Source of the DNA: Natrinema pellirubrum DSM 15624
Lineage (GTDB): Archaea > Halobacteriota > Halobacteria > Halobacteriales > Natrialbaceae
Length of the DNA: 64,000 nucleotides
Reading direction: 5' to 3'
Assembly: GCF_000230735.2 (NCBI RefSeq)
Contig: NC_019962.1
Location: 2,728,001-2,792,000, forward strand
The notes under the pieces were generated by a model. It saw only the letters and a program-made list of their open reading frames with translations. It searched no databases and was not told the DNA's origin. Every line of letters begins with the position of its first letter. The stretch's first letter is position 1. Shown piece after piece: positions 34,429-42,841 of this stretch. The translations under genes were made by a program, and so were the position numbers.

Positions 34429-35328
34429 ATGCAATTCGTCGAAGAAATCGTCGTGGACGAGTTTCTGCCCACCGTCCGCTCGCTGCTTGCCGGCGATCTC
34501 CGCGATCGCGGACTCACCCAGAGCGAGGTGGCCGCGGTCCTCGGCATCAGCCAGAGTGCCGTCTCGAAGTACGCCCACGGCGACGTGACCGTCAACGACC
34601 GCATCGCAGACGACGACCGCGTCCAGTCCCTCGTCGACGAACTCGGCAGCGGGCTGGCCGGCGGCGAAACCTCGCCGGTCCAGGCCCTGATCGAACTCGA
34701 GGTCCTGATCCGCGAACTGGAGAGCGGCGGCGACCTCCTCGCACAGCTCCACGAGGAGGCCGTCCCGGAACTAGCAGACCACGGCTCGAGCTTTCGGGTC
34801 CACGACCCCGAGAGCGACCTGCGCTCGAGCGAGCGAGTCCTCTCCTCGCTGCGCCGGGGGCTGCGGGTCCTCGAGACCACGAGCGGCTTTACGGGGCTGA
34901 TCCCTGCGGTCGGCTCGAACCTCGTCGCCTGTACGCCCGACGCCGAAGGGGTCGACGACGTGGCCGGCGTCCCGGGCCGGATCTTCGACGTGAAGGGGCG
35001 GGCGACCGTCCCCGCCGACCCCGAGTTCGGCGTCTCCGAACACGTCGCGCGCGTGCTGCTCGCCGCCCGCCGCCACGGGGCCGCCGTCGCGGCCGGGATC
35101 AACGTCACGTACGATCCGGATCTGATCGATGAGTTGGCTCAGCGGGGCCACGTCGCCGCCGAGTTCGACGAGTCGGGCGACGTCGCCTCGAGCGTCGGCG
35201 CGGCGATCGAGGAGGAACCCGAAGCGACCGTCCTCTACCAGACCGGCGGGATGGGGATCGAGCCGCTGATCTACGTCCTCGGATCGGACGCGGAGTCGGT
35301 CGCGGACACGATCCGATCGCTGGTCTGA
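34429..35328 (+). CDS. thiR: ThiR-like regulator: HTH plus ThiN domain
   Basis: A 299-aa protein. An N-terminal helix-turn-helix (RDRGLTQSEVAAVLGISQSAVSKYAHG, residues about 25-50) is fused to a C-terminal ThiN domain (from about 130: SSLRRGLRVLETTSGFTGLIPAVGSNLVA, ..GMGIEPLIYVLG), the thiamine-phosphate-binding fold of ThiDN. HTH-ThiN fusions are known archaeal thiamine regulators (ThiR). The likely target is thi4 in this window, whose promoter carries a palindrome. No ThiD kinase domain is present, so it is a sensor rather than an enzyme. Confidence 0.8.
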   Translation: MQFVEEIVVDEFLPTVRSLLAGDLRDRGLTQSEVAAVLGISQSAVSKYAHGDVTVNDRIADDDRVQSLVDELGSGLAGGETSPVQALIELEVLIRELESGGDLLAQLHEEAVPELADHGSSFRVHDPESDLRSSERVLSSLRRGLRVLETTSGFTGLIPAVGSNLVACTPDAEGVDDVAGVPGRIFDVKGRATVPADPEFGVSEHVARVLLAARRHGAAVAAGINVTYDPDLIDELAQRGHVAAEFDESGDVASSVGAAIEEEPEATVLYQTGGMGIEPLIYVLGSDAESVADTIRSLV

Positions 35329-35342
35329 GCCGACGCCGCACG

Positions 35343-36068
35343 ATGTCCGAATCCGCACAGGAGTTCTACGGCCGCTGGGCCCGGTGCTACGACCTGATCG
35401 CGCGCGAGACGCCGGGGATCGCCCGTCTCCGACGACGAGCGGCCGCTGCCTGCCGCCTCGAGCCCGGCGACACCGTCGTCGAGATGGGCTGTGGCACCGG
35501 TGCGAACCTCCCGTATCTGCGCGAACAGGTGGGCCCCGAGGGGACCGTGATCGGGATCGATTTCACCCGGCCGGTCCTCGAGCGGGCGCGAGCCGCGACC
35601 GCCGAGTACGACAACGTCCACGTCCTACAGGGGGACGCGACGGAACCCCCGGTCGGGCTCGAGGCGGCGCGGTCGTTCGCGAACGGCGATGATAGTGTGG
35701 ACGGAGAGGACGTCGCGGCCGGTGGCGTCGACGCCGTCCTCGCCACGTTCGTCGTCGGTATGCTCGCAGACCCGGCAGGCGCGGTCGACGACTGGTGTGA
35801 GCTGGTCGGCTCCGGGGGGCACGTCGTCCTCGCGAACGCCGCCCGGAGCGACGAGTGGTACGCGCCGCCGGTCAACGCCGTCTTCCGGGCGATCGTCGTC
35901 CTCTCGACGCCGCCGACGACGCGACTGCGCTACGACGACCCGCCCCATCTGCGACTCGACGCGAAGATCGACGCCGCCCACGCCCGGCTCCGGGAACGGG
36001 CTGTCGCCGTCGCGGACGAAACCCACCTGTTCGGCGTCGTTCGGCTGACCGGGGGTCGGCTCGAGTAG
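35343..36068 (+). CDS. Class I SAM methyltransferase
   Basis: A 241-aa methyltransferase with motif I VVEMGCGTGANLPYLR (about residues 42-57), motif II VIGIDFTRPVLERAR and a motif IV region ATFVVGMLADP. The substrate is unknown; the layout resembles small-molecule or phospholipid methylases. It starts 15 bp after the ThiR-like gene on the same strand, so they may share a transcript, but no thiamine role is evident. Confidence 0.8.
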   Translation: MSESAQEFYGRWARCYDLIARETPGIARLRRRAAAACRLEPGDTVVEMGCGTGANLPYLREQVGPEGTVIGIDFTRPVLERARAATAEYDNVHVLQGDATEPPVGLEAARSFANGDDSVDGEDVAAGGVDAVLATFVVGMLADPAGAVDDWCELVGSGGHVVLANAARSDEWYAPPVNAVFRAIVVLSTPPTTRLRYDDPPHLRLDAKIDAAHARLRERAVAVADETHLFGVVRLTGGRLE

Positions 36069-36158
36069 GCTAGCCGTCGGCACGGGGAGAGCGGGGCCGT
36101 CATAGTAGCTGTCCACGTACAGGGCAACCGATAGAGGCACCCCCGAGGAGTGTCGGAC

Positions 36159-36539
36159 ATGGCGACCGTTGCGAACGTCCTCTCGTCGATCTTCAGCACG
36201 ATCCCGGAGCTACACTCCGGGCAGCTGGGGCTGCTCTCGGGGGTTCTCGTCGGGATCCTCTACTGGCACGGCCATCACCGGTCGTCGCTGGCCGCCCTCT
36301 CGGGGTTCTACCTGCTGGCGATCGGCGTCGTGCCCGCATCGACGCGGGGGCTCGCGGTAGTCCAGTCCAAGCCGTGGTACTTCTGCTCGCTGCTGCTTGC
36401 CACCGCACTCTGTGCGATCATCGGCCGCGTCCTCTGGATGCGGCTGCCGCTCCGGCACGGCGTCTCGCGCTCGAGCAGCGTCGAGAGCCGGAGCGAAGTC
36501 GCGCCCTCGGGTCGAGCAGACGGCGACGGCCGCCGCTGA
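36159..36539 (+). CDS. Small membrane protein, unknown
   Basis: A 126-aa protein with about three hydrophobic segments (near residues 20-38, 42-60 and 73-90) and a hydrophilic Ser/Arg-rich tail. ATG 36159 is preferred over GTG 36150, which adds three residues. No family is recognised. It is convergent with the arylsulfotransferase gene, with 12 bp between the stops. Confidence 0.55.
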   Translation: MATVANVLSSIFSTIPELHSGQLGLLSGVLVGILYWHGHHRSSLAALSGFYLLAIGVVPASTRGLAVVQSKPWYFCSLLLATALCAIIGRVLWMRLPLRHGVSRSSSVESRSEVAPSGRADGDGRR

Positions 36540-36551
36540 TAGCCGCGACGG

Positions 36552-37961
36552 TCACTCGCGGTCGCGAGTGACGGGGGATCTGAATCCGATACCGGCGTCG
36601 CGGAGTCGCCACCGGGCCTCGAGGACGGCCCAGCACAACCCCGTCAGGACGCCGCCGGCGATGGCGACGGCCTCGGTCTTGCCGACCCAGACCGGGGCGA
36701 CGAAGAGCAACGCGTTGGTGACCCGGTGTGGGAGGACCGACTCGACGAGACCGCCGAGGAACTCGAGCGGTCCGAGTCCCGACCCACCGCCGGCACCCTC
36801 GGCGACCGTCCGCGACTCGAGCCCGAGCGACCGGGCGCTGTGTCCGCCGGCGCTCTCGGCGCCCGTCTCGAGGCGTTCGGCGTCGTAGGCCAGCGTCGAG
36901 TCGACCTGCCAGACGATCGCGCCGCTCTCGTTGACTTCCAGCACGCGGTTGCCGTGCGTATCGGTGATCAGCGTGTTGCCGTTGGGCAGTCGGTCGGCGT
37001 CGCGAGGCCACTGGACCTGGTCGTCTTCCCACTGCCAGGTCCGGGTCCACTCGCCGTCCTCGCGCTGGAACTCCTGGACGCGGCCGTTTTCCGAGTCCGC
37101 GACGACGATCGCGGGGCCGCCCCGACGCTCGGGAATGTAGTCTGGATTGTGCTGCTCGTGGAGGATATCGTACTCGTTCTCGCTGCCCAGCGTCCAGTCC
37201 TCGAGCAAACCCTCGTCGCGATCGAGAAAGACGACCTGATCCTGATTGCGGACGCTAACCATGATCCGGCCCGCCATCCGACCGTCCTCAACGTACTCGA
37301 CGTCGTTGATGTGGGTCCAATCATTGGGGAAAGAGTGGCCGCTCTCGAGATCGAACGCGCTCTGGGCGTCCCAGAGCCACTCGACGATCTCCGTCTCGGT
37401 GTCGACGACGAAGACCTGATCCGCGATGATGTCGGCCACGACGACGTGGTCCTCGTCGATGCGATCGGCGTCGTGCCACTCGCCGGCGTTCTCCGCGTGG
37501 TCGTAGCGTTCGTAGACGACCTCGACCTCGCCGGTGGTGAGGTTCGCCCGCTCGATGACGTTGCGGGCACACGGCGGGTCGCCACAGGTCGGTCCCGCCG
37601 TGTGGATCGTGTCGGTCGCGGTGTACTCGACCGTCAGGGGCTGTCCCTCGACGGGGTCGACGTCGAAGTACTTCGTTCGCGAGTTGTTGTAATAGACGAC
37701 CTCGCCGTCGGGCGCGTAGGCGGTGATCGTCCCCGCCCGCCCCGACTCGGTGACGACCGTGTGATTCTCCGTCGGTGGGGCCTCTGGGACGGCGTCGGCG
37801 GACCCTGTCGAGAGGCTCTCGGATGCCGCGCTGGCGACGACGACTGCCGAGGCGAGGAGCAACACGGCGAAGAGCGCACGGAGCCGGGTCCGCGTGATTC
37901 CCACTCGAACGCGGGCGATACCCGACCGGACCCGACCGCGCGACTGTGATCCGTCACCCAC
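36552..37961 (-). CDS. Arylsulfotransferase (ASST) family protein
   Basis: A 469-aa protein with an N-terminal membrane anchor (LRALFAVLLLASAVVVASA, about 29-47) and a beta-propeller body of ASST type: repeated DADRIDEDHVVVADI, HINDVEYVEDGR, EQHNPDYI, WPRDADRLPNGNTLITDTHGNRVLEV. A second hydrophobic helix near the C-terminus (LLFVAPVWVGKTEAVAIAGGVLTG) would anchor it again, placing the propeller outside. Members are annotated as aryl sulfotransferases, but the archaeal substrate is unproven. Confidence 0.75.
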   Translation of the reverse strand: MGDGSQSRGRVRSGIARVRVGITRTRLRALFAVLLLASAVVVASAASESLSTGSADAVPEAPPTENHTVVTESGRAGTITAYAPDGEVVYYNNSRTKYFDVDPVEGQPLTVEYTATDTIHTAGPTCGDPPCARNVIERANLTTGEVEVVYERYDHAENAGEWHDADRIDEDHVVVADIIADQVFVVDTETEIVEWLWDAQSAFDLESGHSFPNDWTHINDVEYVEDGRMAGRIMVSVRNQDQVVFLDRDEGLLEDWTLGSENEYDILHEQHNPDYIPERRGGPAIVVADSENGRVQEFQREDGEWTRTWQWEDDQVQWPRDADRLPNGNTLITDTHGNRVLEVNESGAIVWQVDSTLAYDAERLETGAESAGGHSARSLGLESRTVAEGAGGGSGLGPLEFLGGLVESVLPHRVTNALLFVAPVWVGKTEAVAIAGGVLTGLCWAVLEARWRLRDAGIGFRSPVTRDRE

Positions 37962-38189
37962 GGTTCGGTCCCCCTCGAGCCGGACGCGGCTCGTCCGTAG
38001 CGGTTCCGTCGCAGTCCCGTCTGGCGTAACGGTGATCGGCGAGTCGCGTCATCGAACCCGTATCGACTCGGCCACACCCGAACGGAAAACCGTGACCGTG
38101 CGATTGCAGCCCCTGAGAGTTCCGGTCGCCGGACCGCTTCGTTCGGACCGACGCCCGCGGCGGACGCGAGCGCGACGCAGATTCGCCGA

Positions 38190-38600
38190 TTACGCCGCGG
38201 CCTCGAGCCCTTCGTACGCCCGAATGCGGTCGGCGATCCCGTCCGGGATGGGGCTCGGCCGCTCCGTCTCGGGATCGACGTGAACGATAGTCGTCTCGGC
38301 GGTCGCCGCGATATCGCCGTCGACCCGAATCTCATAGTGCATCGTACAGCTCGTCTCGCCCAGGTGCGAGACCCACAGCGCGACCGTCGGCTCGTCGCCC
38401 ATTCTGATCGGCCGCTCGTAGGAGATCTCGAGGTTCGCGATGACGAAGGAGATGTCCTCGGAGCGCAGTTCGGCGACGTCCCCGAGGTAGTCGGTCCGGG
38501 CCGCCTCGAGGTAGCTGGCGTAGACGGCGTGATTGACGTGATTCAACGGGTCGAGATCGCGATAGCGAACGGGAACGTCGACGGTAAACTCCGCACTCAT
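38190..38600 (-). CDS. Acyl-CoA thioesterase (4HBT hotdog)
   Basis: A 136-aa hotdog-fold thioesterase. The 4HBT signature YRDLDPLNHVNHAVYASYLEAAR near residues 13-35 holds the catalytic Asp. It hydrolyses acyl-CoA, with uncertain chain length. It is monocistronic, on the same strand as the arylsulfotransferase gene but 228 bp upstream of it; that gap shows no gene. Confidence 0.82.
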   Translation of the reverse strand: MSAEFTVDVPVRYRDLDPLNHVNHAVYASYLEAARTDYLGDVAELRSEDISFVIANLEISYERPIRMGDEPTVALWVSHLGETSCTMHYEIRVDGDIAATAETTIVHVDPETERPSPIPDGIADRIRAYEGLEAAA

Positions 38601-38682
38601 TGTACGTTGTCGAAGCGGACTGGATCAAAAATACGTACCGGTTACGGCTCCGTCCGCGAGACGGCGACGCGGACGGTCGATC

Positions 38683-39447
38683 TCACGGCCCGTACAGTCG
38701 CGCGTGGTCGTCACAGAACGCCGGCTCGCGAAGGTGGGCCGCGAGCAGGTCCGCCTGATAGTGGGCGTTGAACAGGCGACAGCCCTCGCGGTCGCAAAAC
38801 GCCTCGCCGGTCTCGAGGTAGTGATGCCCCTGTAACACCGTCCCTTTCAGCACGTCGGTGGTCCGGGGATCGTCCGCGATCAGGAACTCGCCGTCGACCT
38901 GATTCTCGAGGACCTCCCGGGGCGGCGTATCGCCCGAGAGCAGTGCGTGACGTTGCTTTTCTTTGTAGTAGGACTCGGGCTTTGCGGGAGCCTCGTAGAG
39001 CCCGGGCACCGAGACCAGCGCCGGCTGCCCGAGGACGGTCACGCGCTTGTGCCAGCGGCCGTCGTGGTCGCCCCAGGTGCCGATCGCCCGGTCGAGAACC
39101 GGGACGTGCAGCGTCTCGAGGCCGCGCTCGGCCGCGGGCAGTGCGGCGTTGAGCGCGCGCTGGACCTGCACGCCGTCGTAGAGGACCCCGCCCTCACGTT
39201 CGGGGTTCTCGAGGGCGCGTTCCTCGTAGCGGATCGTCCCCAGCATCGTGTTGCCCGTCTCGCGCTCGTAGGGCGAGGGGACCCGCGCCTCGGCGAACCG
39301 CTCCGCGAGGTCGTCCGTGCGGTGGACGTCGAGGAACCGGTCCCGGACGGCCACGTCGGCGTCGACCCGCGCGGCCAGCCAGTCGGCGACCGCGTCGACG
39401 TCTGCGACGGTCGACGGCGCTCGATAGCAGATGATACGCTCGACCAT
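38683..39447 (-). CDS. Archaemetzincin-like protein (possibly DUF6775), co-transcribed with thi4
   Basis: A 254-aa protein. The C-terminus has a GHHYLETGEAFC segment, then CDREGC and PAFCDDH, spaced like the HExxHxxGxxHCxxxxC...C ends of archaemetzincins. The first His-Glu pair and third His are not conserved (GHHYL; F instead of H), so zinc protease activity is doubtful. The N-terminal half (DAVADWLAARVDADVAVRDRF) is mixed alpha/beta. The start is 12 bp after the thi4 stop, so it is probably in its operon. Confidence 0.5.
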   Translation of the reverse strand: MVERIICYRAPSTVADVDAVADWLAARVDADVAVRDRFLDVHRTDDLAERFAEARVPSPYERETGNTMLGTIRYEERALENPEREGGVLYDGVQVQRALNAALPAAERGLETLHVPVLDRAIGTWGDHDGRWHKRVTVLGQPALVSVPGLYEAPAKPESYYKEKQRHALLSGDTPPREVLENQVDGEFLIADDPRTTDVLKGTVLQGHHYLETGEAFCDREGCRLFNAHYQADLLAAHLREPAFCDDHARLYGP

Positions 39448-39459
39448 GTGGGGCCGCGA

Positions 39460-40421
<962 letters not shown>

Positions 40422-40567
40422 TCTATCGCAGCCGATGCCCGAACGTGATCGGCGGTCGTGAGCGGCCCGCGGACGGCTCCGTCCGTGTAAGAGGGCATCA
40501 ACACGGTCGAACGCGGCTCCGGTCCTCGAGTCGCGTCAGAAGCGGGTGCGAACCGAGACGGTCCGTC

Positions 40568-42019
40568 TCAGTCGTCGACGAACCCGGCGTCGTCCTCGTC
40601 GCCGGTCGGCCGTCCATCCGGCGGCCGACTTCGCTCGGGACGGTCGTCGATGACGCCCTCGGTCCAGGTCCCACGACGGAACCAGACTACGGCCGCAACG
40701 AATGACCCGGCCATCCCGGCGACCATCGCCCACCAGATCCCTTCGGGACCCCAGCCTAGCCCGGCGATCTCGAGGCCGGTTCCGGGGATCGGTACGGACC
40801 AGACGAACGCGAGGACGACCACCAGCGGGAACCGGAGGACCCACCGCGAGAGGATCGAGAGGACCATCGCCTTGCGGGTGTCTCCGGCCCCGCGGAACGC
40901 ACCCTGAATGACCATGACTCCGGCGTAGGGGGCCCAGAAGAGGGCGGTGATCCGCAGGAAGACCACGCCCTCGGCGATCACGGCGGCATCGGCGACGAAG
41001 GCCCCCATCGCGGTCGCCGGAAACACAAACAGCACGGCCGCGACGGCGAAGATACAGACCGTCGTCGCGGCGGTGGCCGTCCGCGTGACCGCGACGGCCC
41101 GATCGGGAGACTCCGCACCGAGGTTCTGTCCGACGCCGGTCGCGGTCGCCTGCCCGACGGCCCCGGCCACGGCCCACGTCACCGACATGAGTCGAACGCC
41201 GATCCCGAACGCCGCCGTGGGCGCGGCCCCGAACCGGGCGACGAACCCGGCCAACGCGACCGCCGCGAAACTCCGGGCCCAGCCATCGAGCGTGGCCGGA
41301 TACCCGACGTCGATTAGCCGTTTCAGGAGGGCAACGTCGGGGGAAAGATCGCCGAGTCGGAGCCGAACGCCGAACCGACCGTCCAGCAGGACGGCGATCC
41401 CGGCGGCAGTGGCGAGCCCGCGCGAGACGAAGGTCGCGATGGCCGCGCCTCGCGTCCCCATCGCCGGGAACGGCCCCCAGCCGAGGACCAAGAACGGATC
41501 GAAGACGACGTTGAGACCGGCCGAGACGAAGACGAGCCACATCGCCGTCTTCGTGTCGCCCGCCCCCTGCAGCGAGGCCCGAAAGGCAAAGAAGAGGAAC
41601 GTAAACGGCAGTGCCAGGAAGATCACCTCGATATACGCGAGCGCCTCGACGAACACCGGCCCGCGAGCGCCGATCAACTCGAGCAGCGGCCGCCGGGTGG
41701 CGAACCCGAGACCGGCGAGGACGGCCGAGACGGCGAGCGTGAGCAGGATCGTCTGGGCGACGACGCGATCGGCGATTCGTTCGTCGCCCGCACCGACGTA
41801 CTGGGAAACCAGCGCGATGGTCGCGGCGGTGATCCCCATCGCGGTCGAGACGAACAGCCACGAGAGGGGAAACATCAGCGAGACGGCGGCGACGGCGTCG
41901 CTGCTCACGCGGCCGACCCAGAACATATCGGCGAGGTTGTAGACGGTCTGGAGGAGGTTCCCCAGGACCAGCGGCCACGCGAGTCGGAGGAGGTTCGGGG
42001 AAATCGCCCCCGTCGTCAT
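40568..42019 (-). CDS. MATE family efflux transporter
   Basis: A 483-aa membrane antiporter exporting drugs or metabolites against Na+ or H+. Twelve hydrophobic helices are visible in two matched halves; the family-typical LAWPLVLGNLLQTVYNLADMFWVG opens the first half and ALFWAPYAGVMVIQGAFRGAGDTR the second. ATG 42019 is chosen; GTG 42055 would add twelve residues and the frame to 42181 is non-coding. Substrate unknown. Confidence 0.88.
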   Translation of the reverse strand: MTTGAISPNLLRLAWPLVLGNLLQTVYNLADMFWVGRVSSDAVAAVSLMFPLSWLFVSTAMGITAATIALVSQYVGAGDERIADRVVAQTILLTLAVSAVLAGLGFATRRPLLELIGARGPVFVEALAYIEVIFLALPFTFLFFAFRASLQGAGDTKTAMWLVFVSAGLNVVFDPFLVLGWGPFPAMGTRGAAIATFVSRGLATAAGIAVLLDGRFGVRLRLGDLSPDVALLKRLIDVGYPATLDGWARSFAAVALAGFVARFGAAPTAAFGIGVRLMSVTWAVAGAVGQATATGVGQNLGAESPDRAVAVTRTATAATTVCIFAVAAVLFVFPATAMGAFVADAAVIAEGVVFLRITALFWAPYAGVMVIQGAFRGAGDTRKAMVLSILSRWVLRFPLVVVLAFVWSVPIPGTGLEIAGLGWGPEGIWWAMVAGMAGSFVAAVVWFRRGTWTEGVIDDRPERSRPPDGRPTGDEDDAGFVDD

Positions 42020-42215
42020 GTCGACGCGCTTTCGCTCGGGGTCCGTCGCTGCCACGAGATCTCGTGTGTGAATCTCAGCCAGGTATCGTAAAAAGGATTG
42101 GCCCACGGGAGCCGTTGCCGGTTCCGGTGCCGGCGGCGCTCGGCCGCTTCTGGCGATGATTCCGAACCGCTCGCGGATCACAGACCCAGTCGATCGGTTA
42201 GTTCGGCCGTTCTAC

Positions 42216-42293
42216 AGTAGCCGCTGAAACGATTCACACACTGATCGCAACGCCGTCGTTCGATCAGGTGTGCAATGACTGTCAGCGGCTACT
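42216..42293. repeat. Hairpin/MITE-like inverted repeat
   Basis: A 78-bp imperfect palindrome. The outer arms AGTAGCCGCTGA (42216-42227) and TCAGCGGCTACT (42282-42293) match perfectly; inner arms CTGATCG (42241-42247) and CGATCAG (42261-42267) also match, with gaps between. It lies in a non-coding stretch and looks like a non-autonomous transposable element or a conserved structured repeat. Confidence 0.5.
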
Positions 42294-42307
42294 ATATCGA
42301 GACGTCG

Positions 42308-42547
42308 TCAGCCTACTCTGCCTCCGCCGGGTCGCCGCGATAGGGTGTCGACCCCCGGCAACCGGCTGACGACGCGCCGCCGACGGGCACCGGTCGAGAG
42401 CGCCACCGGAACGGCGACGAGCAGAACCACGGTAAGGGCGAGTCCGATCGAGACGAGGCCGACGAAGGAGGCGACGAAGACGAACGCGACGAGTGCGCCG
42501 CCGATCAGGCGCCACGCGAGATCGAATCCACCGAGAGTTTGTTTCAT
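42308..42547 (-). CDS. Small membrane protein, unknown
   Basis: A 79-aa protein with a hydrophobic core (ALVAFVFVASFVGLVSIGLALTVVLLVAVPVAL, about residues 19-51) making one long or two short membrane helices, and a basic Arg/Gly tail. It starts at ATG 42547. A CGCGTGA/TCACGCG palindrome at 42560-42575 lies upstream. It is divergent from topA. The 294 bp between them hold no other gene. Confidence 0.55.
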   Translation of the reverse strand: MKQTLGGFDLAWRLIGGALVAFVFVASFVGLVSIGLALTVVLLVAVPVALSTGARRRRVVSRLPGVDTLSRRPGGGRVG

Positions 42548-42841
42548 TGCAGTATTCTCCGCGTGAGTTCACGCGATCTCCTCTATGACTCGAGCGAATA
42601 TAAGGTGGCTGGTAACATACCACATGATGTTCGCTCGAGCGAGCCGTCCCCGCTGCCGGTGCGCCGCGCAGTTATTTTCGTACTCCCCACGCGCCTGCGC
42701 GACGCCCGACCGCACGCACACCCGCGCTGTCTCCCGGTTTTCGGCGAAAGCGTTATCAGATCTTCAGTCGTACCGAGCGACGATGACCGACACTCGTCCG
42801 CGACGACCCCGACCGGACGGCCGAGCCGGAGGTGAGCCGCG

